Origin: Theobroma cacao
Taxonomy: Eukaryota; Streptophyta; Magnoliopsida; Malvales; Malvaceae
Length of the DNA stretch: 64,000 nt
Direction of reading: 5' to 3'
Assembly (NCBI RefSeq): GCF_000208745.1
Contig: NC_030853.1
Location: 28,555,701 to 28,619,700, forward strand
A program made the translations under genes and the position numbers. Shown here in pieces: positions 36,685 to 49,184 of this stretch. Each line of letters starts with the position of its first letter. Position 1 is the stretch's first letter. The notes beneath the pieces are model-generated. The model saw only the letters and a list, made by a program, of their open reading frames with translations. It did no database searches and had not been told where the DNA came from.

Positions 36685-38942
36685 TAAGTCACAACCATGG
36701 CCTCGAAGGGCTTTAGAATGAGTGATGTTGATAGCTTGCTATTGGTACGTACGTTTATGTGTCCTACTGGGGAAATAGGTAACACAATATGGCTCATGCC
36801 AATGCCACCCATTTTTTCATGGCTTAATTTGACCAAAACAAAAGAAAAAAAATTATTATTAGTCTCCAAAACTACTCTCCATTGCTTATCATTTTGTACT
36901 GGTAGTAACCCCAGCGGTAGCTGTTGTTTTGAGATAGTACCTGTTTTAGTACAGACAACCTCAGAAGGGAAAAAACTTAGAGCGAAATTAAGCTTTGTAT
37001 GGAAAAATTGGTGATTTATTTCCAAACAAACATTAGACAACATGTAATTGTTTTTAATACAAAAGGGTGATGGAATGAGGCAATGGTTCTTTGGGTTTCT
37101 TAATGTTTAATGTAAGAATTTCAAAGGTAATTATTTTTATTTCATGACATAACCTCAATGATTTAAATAAAACAACTCGATGAACTTTACCTGAAAATTT
37201 CCAGTGGAAAGTATGCTGTCCTAGAAAGAGAAGACCCAAATTGAGGATGTAATTATATTTAAAAAAATAATTAATCCCCAGGGGGTGGGCAAGTGTCAAT
37301 TCAAGAAAGTTGTCTTCTAGCTGCAGCTGATCCAAACTTTCTTTTTTTCTTTTCCTCCTTTTCAGTTGTTCTAAGTCAATAATTCAACCCTTTTAAGAGA
37401 TTTGTCAAGTAGTAAAAGAGAAGAAGAAAAACAAAAAAAAAACAAAGTTAAAATTGGGAGAAAAACAATTTTATTTGTGCAGTGAAGACATACTGCCGCT
37501 TTATCAGATTGATATATTTAATAAAACTGGGTGTTGCATGGGATGAATTATTGGTTCATGTGAGAATGTGCATAATTGGAAGGTTCTTAGAAGTATCTTT
37601 ACTATAAAATAATCACCATTTTTTTATTTAATTTATGCAATATAGTATAAGATTGGGTCGTGCATAATCATATGCTTCTTCTAAACACCCATCTGATACC
37701 ATTAATTGGAATGGAAGATGCAAATTGGCAATACCTCAAAAAGAAAAAGAAAAACCTTCCACATGCATGTGATTAGTTAACCTTTTGTGACTTCTCATTA
37801 TGCCCACAAGATGATAGTTTTCAATTTGATAATGGGTTTCAAAAATTAATGTGAGAATGATGATCAATTTTTTTCTTTCTCTGCAAAAAGAAAGATTAAG
37901 TAATGATTGATGTTCAAAAATTTAACTTGGACCTGGGGTATATTAAATGTAAAATAATAGAAAACTCTTCAAACTCTATGATTAGTGATCAAGGTTGTAG
38001 GTTTCCATAATTTTATTAAGTGAGTTTTATTTAAAAGCGTGACTAGTTAATGTGTTATTTGCCTTACTTTGATGTTAAATATTGGCGCGTCAGCATCCCA
38101 AATTTTTAACTTAATAATAAATTATAGTAATTTTTTTACATTAATTGCTATTCAAACTAATCCAATGTTTTTCTTTGAACCATTTTCAATCATATAAGTA
38201 TTAAGTATTAGTTTATAGAATAAAAGTGGAGGGAAGAAGGATTTTAAACTAAACTTTTTAAGTAAAAAATAAATATACTTATATGTATTTATTATTGAAT
38301 TAAATGTTCGAAAGTGTTAATAATCAAGTTTAATAGTATAATATATATAGTCAAGTTTAAGGACAAAATTGTCCTAGAGAAATGATATCCCATTGATTCA
38401 TTGAAGTTTCCAATCTTTTGCAAGAAAGTAACCTAATAGGTATAATCTTTCATGTAATGATTCTAAAGAAAGGCTAACTGATTATTAGGTCCACCAAACG
38501 GCTAGGTTATTTTTTCACCATGTTTAAATCTCTTTTACCATCTCTCGACTCCCTTCAATCCAAGTGCTTTGCATGTGATGTATAGTTGACCAAACGAGCA
38601 ACTGTGGAGACGACCTGCCCAACCCAAGAATCGAATCACGTACACTGTGCAATCAAAGTCGGTTGAAGTTCTTGGTTCAAGATGGACGTCCCATCTCCCT
38701 CCACGTGTTGACAAACCATAGATCATGAAGCTGATGTGACGTACACATGCAGCCATACAAGGAACACCCCACAGTTATATTATTGAGGATTCTCTCTCTT
38801 TCTTTGTTAGCAAACATAATAGCGAAAGAAACCAGACAGAAGAAGCAGAGGCAAAAGCTATATATCAAGAAAACACAAGAGAGAGAGAGAGAGATAGGAG
38901 CAAAAGAAAGGAATAAGAAAAGGTCAAGAGATTATTTTTTCC

Positions 38943-40872
38943 ATGGAAGTTAGTCGCAAAATGGCCAACATGCTTGGTGCTGAGCGTGATTTGAACTTCA
39001 AAGAGACTGAGCTGTGTCTTGGATTGCCTGGTGGAGGTGGAGGTGGAGGAGGTGGTGGCGGAAATGAAGTGGAAACTCCAAAGACTACTGGGAAAAGAGG
39101 CTTCTCTGAGACTGTTGATTTGAAGCTGAATCTTCAGTCTAAGGAAACTGGCATGGATCTGAACAAGAACATAGAGAATGGTTCAAAAGAAAAAACTCTC
39201 CTCCCTGCTTGCACCAAAGATCCTGCAAAACCACCAGCCAAGTAAGTCAAATAAAAGAACCCACCATTTTTTTATCTCTTTATGCTTTCTGATATCTCTA
39301 TCAAACTTTTTTTGCTCAGTTATCTATGTCAAACTTCCCATACTATATTAAAGTATTATATCTGTTCCTTTTCTACAAAGGATATTAGGGTTCTTTCTTG
39401 ATTTAGTAATTCTTTGTTGTTTTTAAAGAGTAATATATATAATAACATTTGGGGTTGGATTTTCAGGGCACAAGTTGTGGGTTGGCCGCCAGTTCGATCT
39501 TACAGGAAGAACATTATGGCTAACCAGAAAAACAGCTGTGAGGAAAGTGATAAGAAAGCTAGCAGTGGTGGTGCAGCGTTTGTGAAGGTTTGCATGGATG
39601 GTGCCCCATATCTGCGAAAGGTAGATTTGAAGATGTACAAGAGCTACCAAGAGTTATCTGATGCCTTGGCTAAGATGTTCAGTTCCTTCACTATGGGTAA
39701 GTATACTCCATACAATTATGGCAGTTAGACAGAAAAAAGAAAATAATGCTAACAAGTACCATTTTTATTTTGAATAGATCCATCATCCATGTGATCATGT
39801 CCATAACCCCCCAAAACATATCCCTACTGCTTGAAATGACAAGCTAGAAAAAATATATGCCTGTAATATTTATTGCCTTCAAAAAGGACTTTTCAGGATT
39901 TTAAACTTCTTCATAAAGGAAAAATAAAAGGTAGGTTTTGACTTTGAGAAAAGATGTTTCATTAGATAATATTACATGCCAAAAAAGAGTGTATTTTTAG
40001 GCTACAGAAGGAGAGAAAAGCTGCCCGGTTACTGTTATCTTTTTGTAGTAATGAGGACAAGCTCCGATTTATATGCTGAAACCAAACTGTAAAGAACGCA
40101 CGAAAGCAGTATCCTCAAGGTTGAATAATGTTACAACTTTTAGAGTTGTCAGTGTAAGAGGCTAGAATTTAGGTTGCATCTCTAGCTTGGCATCTGCATA
40201 ATTTCATGGTATTGTTTTTTCTTCTTCTCTGACAAATTAAAAACTAAATTTTGACATGGCTGTTTTTTGTGTTGAAGGTAACTATGGAGCTCAAGGAATG
40301 ATAGACTTCATGAATGAGAGCAAGTTGATGGATCTTCTCAACAGTTCCGATTATGTGCCAACCTATGAAGATAAGGATGGTGACTGGATGCTCGTGGGGG
40401 ATGTCCCATGGGAGTAAGTTCTAGATTCAGTCCCATGAACAAAATAACAAGCCCAAAGCTTCAAAATTATAATCAATCAAACAAGGAATTTTGCATAAGT
40501 GTGATAGTCTTCATTAAATGCCTCTATATCTACATCGTTTAGCAGCAAGAGAAAAGGCGGGCTAGGCCAGGCGCTGGGACATAGAAAGCTGCTACATCTA
40601 TCAGTTTAACCCTTAACTAAATATTGTAATGAGGTGAAATTTTGCACAGCTAATCCTTGCTTAATTTTTTCTCGCAGGATGTTTGTTGACTCATGCAAGC
40701 GCTTGCGCATAATGAAAGGATCAGAAGCAATTGGGCTTGGTATATGTTTCTTCATTCACTCACTCACTTATTTACTTTAGCTGGATTTAACTTTATGATC
40801 ACTAACAAAGGCTAGTTTTTGTTAAAATTTTCAGCTCCAAGAGCAATGGAGAAATGCAAGAGCAGAGCCTAA
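38943..40872 (+). CDS. IAA14-like: Aux/IAA auxin-response repressor, IAA14/IAA7/IAA16-like
   Basis: Five exons, 38943-39241, 39467-39696, 40278-40413, 40678-40739 and 40835-40872, give 254 residues, slightly longer than the family's usual 230-245. Domain I is ELCLGLPG (23-30) with the LxLxL EAR core, followed by an unusual run of eleven Gly (30-40). A basic GKRGF motif precedes the degron. Domain II is [13 protein letters not shown] (103-115). Domains III and IV ([39 protein letters not shown]) are complete, and the end [18 protein letters not shown] marks the IAA7/14/16/17 group. It is a nuclear repressor of ARF activators, destroyed on auxin binding by TIR1/AFB. In-frame ATGs also occur at 38961 and 38970; the first is chosen because [15 protein letters not shown] starts occur in this group. 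Confidence 0.95.
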
Positions 40873-43795
40873 ACCATACACCTAGCGTTTGGCCAGCTGC
40901 TGGTTCTTTCCAAGTTCTGTATCCCTAAAGCCTGGATTGCTGCAACAAGATCCTGGAATAGAGCAAGGCTAGCTGGCTGCACCTTTGGATGTGTCTGTAT
41001 TTTTATTTGATATTTGGTATATAGATATGCAAAAAAGATCTGGGACATTTGTAATGGACAAGAAGCAATAAACTTAACCCTATTGTCTGGCTTGTTTATT
41101 GCTAATGGGGCTTGTTTAATAATCACCTGTTTTTGCTATTGTCTGGTCGTCCTTGCTGTCATAGTTGTTGTGTATGTGTTTTATTCCTTTCCCCCCAGTT
41201 TTAATGCTAATACCTTTTTCTTTCCCTCTACCTCCAATCAAAAAGATTCTTCATATCATGTAATTCCATATTCTTCATTTATTAATTTAATTATTTGCAT
41301 TGTTATGTTACTATTGTTTTATATATATATTCTAGTGTATAATGGAGTACATTGAAATTTGTTAGAATTTCAGGACCCCCATGAGGGAAGGGGGGAACAA
41401 GGCCATGTGCAGGCTGATGGGGGGCATTCATTCATGACCATTAGTTTATGCTGTTTACTGGTTATCAGTTTTTTTTTTTTTTTAATTTGGGAGGGGGAGA
41501 AGTGTGGGGGAGATAATAAAAAACATAACAATTTGACTGGTGAATGTAAGGCTGCTGGCTGAAAGTGGCTGAATTTTATAAAAGTAGAGACGGTGGTTTG
41601 TACCAGCACTTGCCTCTGCCTGTTGTCTTTTTTTTTTTTTTTTTGTATATTTCATAAACATATCAATTTAATTTTTCTGGGATCACTAACATTATTTAGG
41701 TTATTTCTATAATGCTGTTCCTTCTCTCTCTCTAATATTGTTTGTTATATATATAAAGGGTTTTTCTTGGATCTGGCGTAATGGCAATCTCATGTTCAAT
41801 ATCTCTGATAGAAATATATAATTTGTGAAATTTGATGTCACCTTATACACAACCAAATCATTATGGAAGGCACCAAAAACCTTTCTTTAATACTGCTCAT
41901 TACTTAATAGTAATATACGTAAGTTCATTGTCAAAGCAAAGAGTCTGTGGTTAATCTACATATATACTTGTTTCAAGGATTATATATTGATAGACACATC
42001 ACAATTTCATTAGATTTTAAGTTACATAACACGACAATTTATTCTCATCTCATTAACTTAAACTCCTCTTTTCAGATTTAAGTGTAACCTTTTTTGGAAA
42101 TTGAAAGCTTCAAACAGGTACAAAAGGATTTGCAGTAAGAGAGGGGATTAAATGAATATCTTCATCGGATTGGAGAATTAATATATCATCGTGTTGATCA
42201 AAGAGAATATTACGACTCGAATCTGGAATTTTTACTCAAGTCTCACCCCATCATCTTAATCACTTGAACTAAGCTCAAGTGGCAAAACACAAAATTGGAT
42301 AAATATTTCTCAAGTTTTTACTTCTTATAATTTTGTTTAAAATAAATGACAAAGGAAAGGATCAAACCTGGAAGCTAATTCTTTCTTATATCAATTGCTA
42401 AAAGCATCCAAGTAAAAAGATTGAACCATCCAAAGCCAAAGGTGTGGAAAAGTGCTTACAAAAGTTCTGACTCGTTCATCTAAAACCTAGTAAAGAATTG
42501 TTTGCTTGAACCGCAGGCCCATCCTCCCAAGCTCACAGATAGAGCCCAAATTAGACAGGAAACCCTGTGGACCAGACTCTGACTAGTTATTTCTATTATC
42601 AAAGCCCATGAGAGGAGGAAAAAAGAAACACTTACAACAATAGATAAACTTTCTTTTGTTCAAAGATAGGAACTTGCAAGACAAATTGTATAATATATAG
42701 ACATCATTGCTTGTTTCCAAATGCTCTGCTGTTTCTATCCACCTTCCCCCCATGATGTCAATAATCAACAATTTGAATGTCTTCCACTATAAGTATAAGT
42801 GAATAACATTGGTCACATTTATAGTATTAGGAAACTGAGGTCATATGATGACAACTTCAATAATTTGTAATTTTATAAATACACTTGGTCATTTCCTAAT
42901 GAAAGAGAAGGCATTATAGGAGAACTTACAAAATGAGAAAAAGTCAACCCTCAACACAAAACTGATCAAGTAGCCCAAATTTGAGATCTTCATCCCCTGG
43001 AGCATGTGTTAAAACTTCCGAACATATATAACCATGCATATGAGGATTCGCCAAGTCTTGCAAATTCAGCCTAACTGAAAGCGGCAAAGCAATAGACTTT
43101 AACATCTAAGAAACTTGATATTACAAACATACATCAATGAACAAAATATAGCAGTCTAAAATAGCTGTTTTATTCCTTGGATGCTCTTTCACTGAAAGAA
43201 AAGGAAACAGTTTTCGAGGCAGATTTAATTAGGTGTCCATCCCTCGTGCCTCAAATGCCTTTTCATTGAAAGTAAAAGAAGTTTCCGAGGGGGAGAAGAA
43301 AGATCCATCCTTCTCTAAACTAGTTTTCTTTATCAAATTCCATAGTTGTTTTTCCTAATGTTCTCAAACTTCCGATGGTCACTACAACTTACATTCCTGC
43401 CACAGGTTGCAGAGAGGAAAACTTCCTGTTTCAGTGTTAGTCAGTTGACTTACAACAAATTAATAGGCTGGCTTTATTTTCTTATACTTAACTAACATGC
43501 AGGTGGAAGTAAACATGAGAGAGACAGGTAATTGTGATGTGAACATGTTAGAGACATTATCATTTCAAGAAAGCTGCCACCAGAAGCTCACAAGAAAAAA
43601 AAAAAAAAAGAGAGAGAGAGAAAGTTATATGTTGTTTCTAGCAACTAGCTCAATGAAAATAATTTGAAGCCAGGTCAATGAAACTCATATGTAATCCCCT
43701 ACTGAACTCAAATAAAAAACTCACTCTTAAAAATTCCAATATTGACTTGTTGAACAAGTCTTTCTCTTTCTCATATTATTTCCCTCTAATGTTAT

Positions 43796-44013
43796 GTGCA
43801 AGACCAAACCCTTATTGACCAGATAAACGGTTTAACACTATTGGTTGTTGGAACTTAGATATAAACAAGGAACCTGAAAGAGTGACCTAGACAATGACAC
43901 GTGCAAGACCTAACCCTGATTGACCAGATAAACAGTTAGCACTTTTGTTTTTTTCCATTTGTTGGAACTTAGATATAAACAAGGAACCTGAAAAAGTGAC
44001 CTAGACAATGACC
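43796..44013 (+). repeat. Tandem duplication, about 105-113 bp unit
   Basis: The copies at 43796-43897 and 43901-44013 both start GTGCAAGACC(A/T)AACCC. Both contain TTGACCAGATAAAC, and both end with AACAAGGAACCTGAAA then GTGACCTAGACAATGAC. Copy 2 carries a small T-rich insertion. It is the furthest upstream of three duplications before the lipase gene. Confidence 0.92.
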
Positions 44014-44073
44014 ATTACTACTATAAAAATTGTTTACATTACATATTAGTCCATCGGAGTAGTTAAATCTTAT

Positions 44074-44131
44074 CTACAGAACTACCTCAGAAGTCCTTGA
44101 TACTACAGAACTACCTCAGAAGTCCTTGATA
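44074..44131 (+). repeat. Perfect 29-bp tandem duplication
   Basis: The unit starting CTACAGAACTACCTCAGAAG and ending CCTTGATA occurs twice back to back (44074-44102 and 44103-44131) without a mismatch. Confidence 0.95.
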
Positions 44132-44139
44132 CATAAATT

Positions 44140-44263
44140 AAAAATAGAGGTCAGATAACAATCCTTGTTTGAATCCTTCATCCAATCACCTCTAAGGACA
44201 AGCCAAAAATAGAGGTCAGATAACAATTTGTTTGAATCCTTCATCCAATCATCTCTAAGGACA
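44140..44263 (+). repeat. Tandem duplication, about 60 bp, carrying a CCAAT box
   Basis: The copies at 44140-44200 and 44205-44263 share AAAAATAGAGGTCAGATAAC, then TTTGAATCCTTCATCCAATC and TCTAAGGACA. Each copy contains one CCAAT word; the nearer one lies 15 bases upstream of the TATA box. Confidence 0.93.
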
Positions 44264-44272
44264 TTATATAGA
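44245..44272 (+). promoter_or_regulatory. Core promoter of the lipase gene: CCAAT and TATA boxes
   Basis: CCAAT at 44245-44249 and TATATAGA at 44265-44272, about 102 bases before the start codon at 44374. Spacing and sequence fit a plant TATA promoter. Confidence 0.55.
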
Positions 44273-44373
44273 GCACATTAAACACCACATTATCATCTTC
44301 CTAACCAATACTCAGCCTCACCCCTTTTGATTATCCCTTTTACCAGCCTGAGCAGTTTATGAAGAATTAATCA

Positions 44374-46775
44374 ATGGCCGTTCCTATACTTAAGATGGTA
44401 TTGCTCTTAAATGGACATGAGCACAATACCTTCCTACACAGACATCATGTTCCAAGTCTATTCGTAGGCCAATCAAGAAGAGGAAGCATGAAAATAAACC
44501 AAATAAATAATAGTGCGTCAGCTGGAAATGAGTCTCAGCCTCTTCTCTCAGAAATTGGAACAGAGAGAGTAAAAGAACTTCAAGAAATTAAGACAGCAGA
44601 AGAGCCTGAGATAAAATTAGCAGACACTTGGAGAAAGATACATGGTGAGGATGATTGGGTTGGTATGCTTGATCCCTTTCATCCCCTCCTACGATCTGAG
44701 CTTACTCGCTATGGAGAAATGGCTCAAGCTTGTTATGATGCATTTGATTTTGATCCATTCTCCATCTATTGTGGCAGTTGTAAATTTAGTCCTGGCAAGT
44801 TTTTCCAGTCTCTTGGCTTGACACAACATGGATATGAAGTGACCTGCTACCTCCATGCCACATGCAATATCAACTTCCCCAGCTTCTTCAAAAGATCATT
44901 AAGGTCTGAGAAATGGAGTCAAGCAGCAAATTGGATTGGTTTTGTTGCAGTGTCAAATGACGAAACATCAGCACATCTAGGAAGGAGGGACATAACAATT
45001 GCCTGGCGAGGCACAGTAACAAGACTGGAATGGCTAGCTGATTTTATGTACTTTCTAAGGCCAATTAAAGTACGCATGATCCCATGCCCTGATCCAAGAG
45101 TCGAAGTTGAGACTGGATTTCTTCATTTGTACACAGACAGGAATAGAAATTGCCCATTTAGCAAGTACTCAGCAAGAGAGCAAGTTCTAACAGAGGTCAA
45201 GAGACTAATGCAGCAGCACAAAGGTGAGAAATTGAGCATAACAATCACAGGTCACAGTCTAGGGAGCGCACTAGCAATATTAAATGCTTATGATATAGCA
45301 GAGACAGGAGTAGAAATCATGGATGATGGGCAGGCAGCCCCTATATGCGTTTTCTCATTCTCAGGGCCACGAGTTGGGAATATCAGGTTTAAGGAGCGAA
45401 TTGATAAGCTTGGAGTGAAGGTGCTGAGAGTGAGGAACGTTCATGACCAGGTGCCTTTGGCACCTGGGATATTTTTCAATGAACGTGTACCATCCACACT
45501 ACAAAAGCTAGCAGAAAGGTTTTCATGGTGGTATTCACATGTTGGAGTGGAACTTGCTTTGAACCACAAAGACTCCCCCTTCTTGAAAGAGACAAATGAT
45601 CTAGCATGCTTCCATAACTTGGAAGCACACCTTCATTTAATTGACGGGTAAGTATATTCTTGTTTTTGGGTTGTATAACCAAAGATGAAGTTTTACTTAA
45701 TCATGAGGTCTAACAGAATTGTGGAATTATAAAGCAGTCTTAATTCCAAGAGAATTCAACAAAAAGAAAGCAAAATTGTTCTTCTCATATTTGCATCCAT
45801 GGATTAAGACCTAATAAGAATTTAAAGGTACAAATAGGAAGATGGTGTCTAGAATTCACAATATTCAACAGTCACCTACCTTGACAGAACCATTGAACCA
45901 AAGTAGGTTTTACTGCATGTTATGTCCAAATTTCTTTTATATCATGTCTGCTTCTGTTTCTTTCTTTCCCTTGTCAATTTTCACCACCCATATGTTATTC
46001 ACAATAGGTCACTACCACTCAACCCTGAATTTCGACATTATCATCATTTTTTCCTCAAAAAGGATGCAAAATATCATTCATTTATTTATGCAGTGCATGC
46101 TTTTCATGAAGTGCCTTTAAAAATTTAGAATTTATCAACCTAAATGCTGTACTTGCTAGAATAGGATTTTGTAGTAATTATTACAAAGAAATTATTAACA
46201 GCAAATAACTAAATACTTAGTCGTTTTCTTATTCTTGCAGTACTACAGATTGATATGATCCTACTTTTTAAAGATTTTGCATTTTTATAAAAGTTAATTG
46301 AATATGAAAATTCTATTCATACAGTAATAATTGTCATCATGGTAAATCGTTGACTTTACATATTAAACTGTTTCATGTATTCACTTGATACATCAAACTG
46401 TGGGATGGTATCAGCAATTCGTGTATCCTGATTAGGACATTGCTATATTCTTCATAATAATGCCATTTGAAAAACCATGCAGACAATGGGCAAGCTTTGG
46501 GTTTAATTATAATAATTCTTTGGCCTTTTATTTTGAATATGAAAAGGTACCATGGGAAGGGAAGAAAGTTTGTTCTTGCCAATGGAAGGGACATTGCATT
46601 GGTGAACAAGGCAACTGACTTCTTGAAGGACCATTACCTAGTCCCTCCAAACTGGTGGCAAAGAGAGAACAAAGGACTTGTTCAAAACCACAAGGGTCAT
46701 TGGATTCAGCTTGAACGGCAAGATCTTGAGGATCATCTAAAGAAATACGCCCCTACTTCTAGACATTGGGAATAA
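44374..46775 (+). CDS. Class-3 lipase, phospholipase A1-I-gamma (DAD1-like)
   Basis: Two exons, 44374-45647 and 46547-46775, give 500 residues. The body starts with the family's LADTWRKIHGEDDWVGMLDP, then YGEMAQACYDAFDFDP and ITIAWRGTVTRLEWLADF, and ends with NGRDIALVNKATDFLKDHY and PPNWWQRENKGLV. The nucleophile elbow is GHSLG at 293-297 (Ser295). Asp358 in RNVHDQVP and a His in the CFHNLEAHLHLIDG segment (414-421) are the likely rest of the triad. The family cleaves the sn-1 acyl chain of galactolipids and phospholipids, often in plastids; DAD1 and relatives feed linolenic acid into jasmonate synthesis. Residues 1-60 are basic and Ser/His-rich, consistent with a transit peptide but not diagnostic. 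The closest types I recall are PLA1-I-gamma1/2 (At1g06800, At2g30550). It is convergent with the TatB gene, 567 bases away. Confidence 0.92.
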
Positions 46776-47342
46776 CTGGAGAGAAGTAATACAGTACTCA
46801 CTCAGAAGGCAGCAAAGCTTGTTGATTGAAGCAATGACAGCTCTTGCCCTCTTATAATTGATAGGAGATATTGGATGTTAGACTGAACAATACAATAACA
46901 ACACAAGTTGCTAGTGTTGGATATCTAAACTAGAAGGTAAGTTGGTTGCTTAGTGAAATTATTGAATAAAGCCATTAGGTCGATTGTTGCGAACTATTTC
47001 TTCCTTAGGATTACTGTTCTAATGCATGTAAAATGCTCAACAATAAAGTCACATCGTTAGCAACTATATACACTGTTTTGTATGGGAATAGATTACAAAT
47101 ATTGAAACTAGACATTAAAGAGTTCAACTAGAAAGTTAAGAAAACTTCTTGAAGTAAATCATAAAGCAATCCAAGCATATGACAGAGCACAGAAGAAGTT
47201 AAAGCAATTTGCGATTATTAAGAGGCTACAAATTGGCTTGGATGAACAAGCAGGACTTCACATTTTGATTTTGAGGCAGAGAAAAGTTATATGATTATAC
47301 TGCTCAGAAGATAGCAAAGACTAAAAAGCACTACCTTCTTAT
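46776..47342. other. Convergent 3' UTR region
   Basis: Lies between the stop codons of the lipase (+) and the TatB-like gene (-). It must hold both 3' UTRs; an AATAAA-like word at about 46967 could serve the lipase. Nothing else is visible. Confidence 0.6.
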
Positions 47343-49143
47343 TTATTGTAATTGATTTTGAGGAAGAGAAAAGAAATCTTTGGCATTCCGTGCCACCTCT
47401 GCCTCTAATACTGCTTCCAACACAATGTCTGATCCTTTTGCACTTTCTGTCACCACAATCAACAGCTACTTATATGAGCACATTCATTTAACATGACTCT
47501 TAAAAGAAGTAAATAGAAAAAGGTTGCAAAAGCAATTGAACATGCAAATATTTTCATTACATGGGATAAATGTACATTCTTTCCTGGAAAAGAGTTCAGA
47601 TCTGTTATGTTTAGGCAACAGCTGAGTCCATATTGAAAATAGAAGAAGGAGGGTTGTATCAAGACTTCTTTATATTGACAGGAAGTTAATATCATAAGTT
47701 AAAGAGATAGTAGGAGTTGCATTGCCTATTCTGCAATAAAAATATGATGCAGGAACCTGATGTTTTCATCAAAACATACACATTCATATACATACAACCC
47801 CAAAATGGACATGCATACATAAAAGCACAGTACTTTCAACAATTTCGATGCTAGAGAAGAAAATTTAGAAGAGAGCTCTGATCTTATACCACATAAAATC
47901 AAAACTTCTTCAAAGAAGAACATGATCCATAGAAACAGAAAAACAATATCTAGAAACCTTCAAATGCAGGTGCAAATAAACATAATTAATAAAAATAAAA
48001 TTTAGTAAATAATTGATAAGAAATCTTATGACCTTTTTGATCTGCAAGGAATCCAGCATCTTTAGCTGAAACTGGAAGAACAGTGAGTTCACCAAATTCA
48101 TAATTAAGATTTTCTTCTTCTACACTGCACTTCGCTGAATCAGCTTTAACAGCTTCAGATTCAGCCAATCTCGCATAGGCAGTTGCTTGGCTATGCAAAT
48201 TAGTTGAAGCCAAAGATTTGACATTATAATCCTGAGAAGGATGCATGTGCGGAATCAAGACGATGCAAAGGAGACATGCTTTATGAATAAAAAAAAACAA
48301 ATAAAACATGAAGAAAGGGTATCAGTAATAATGATTAGATTCAAAACCTTCTTCACAGCATCATCTGAATTCTTCTCTTCTTCACCTTTCCCAGGTGGAA
48401 TTGTACCTGCTAAAAAACACACAGACAAAAGAAGAGGGCAGGGAGGAAGTTACGTAACATGAAGCAGAACAAGGTAGCAATGCTAACATATAATTTAAAC
48501 CAAGATCACTACCATTACTATCAGAAGCAGGCTCTGGAGGACTATCCATCAGTCTTCGAGTCATAGGACCAGGATTCATGAGAGATAAACTCCGTATTTC
48601 ATACCGAATTGCATCTAGTTGTGCCATTGTATCTTGAAGCTCTTTGTGAACCTAAACACGTCAGACCACCATAAGGTGAAACAGAAACCTCCCTAAATTT
48701 GTCGCTACCACTACCTTCACAGATTATGTTCACTATACACATTTCCTTTTCTATATTACATACTATACAATCTAGAAATGTTACCTACAATGGACATTCA
48801 AGGAGTTTGAAATTTCTTGGCAGGAAGAACAAGAATAGCAATAAAAATAGAAATTTTATCTGGTAAAGTCTGGTTTCTTTAACTTTGTTAAATGAAAAAG
48901 AAGTACCTGGCGAGCTTGAGATTGTTGCATAACATTATCGAATTGGCCACGAGCTAATTGAACATACCCAATTGCTCGACCTGCTAACCTTCCAGCTGTT
49001 CTTGCAATTTTTGGGAGATCCTTTGGTCCTACAATGGATAAAACACTAAACCCATTTCAATTTTTGGCTTAAAAAAAAAGCTTTCTTTTTAACAACAATG
49101 AGAGTATTTCTTGAAAACCCAGAATCCCAATTAACCCCACAAT

Positions 49144-49184
<41 letters not shown>

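Larger units (their letters stand above)
24359..38942. other. 14.6-kb divergent intergenic region between two Aux/IAA genes
   Basis: No frame here looks like a protein gene; the short frames have no familiar motifs and often lie across low-complexity DNA. Composition is uneven. Islands of higher GC lie at about 24660-25010, 28430-28680, 29940-30540 and 31860-32160; the island at 29.9-30.5 kb includes CACGTG, a G-box core, at about 30149. Between about 32438 and 34270 lies an AT-rich repeat element. An auxin-response core TGTCTC lies at 36679-36684. The 3' end holds the 5' leader of the second IAA gene, with a GA repeat near 38880. The GC islands are candidates for shared enhancers or conserved noncoding sequence, which I cannot test here. 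Confidence 0.6.
40873..44373. other. Intergenic: IAA14-like 3' UTR and lipase promoter
   Basis: Probable IAA 3' UTR to roughly 41.3 kb, then AT-rich DNA with poly-T runs (about 41470 and 41630). From 43796 onward three separate local tandem duplications are stacked ahead of the lipase gene, listed individually. No other coding or RNA gene is supported. Confidence 0.55.

Noticed and set aside
36135..37043. Several 100-120 codon frames on both strands
   Set aside because: Low-complexity (Lys-, Phe- or Ser-rich), mutually overlapping, and without splice partners or known motifs.
41014..41355. Hydrophobic 113-residue frame after the IAA14-like gene
   Set aside because: It lies in the probable 3' UTR; the hydrophobicity comes from T-rich DNA rather than a protein signature.
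47726..47740. Acceptor TATTGCAG as the last TatB-like exon
   Set aside because: It would add one residue then stop. The exon at 47446-47343 keeps phase and gives the expected VLEAVLEAEVARNAKDFF ending.
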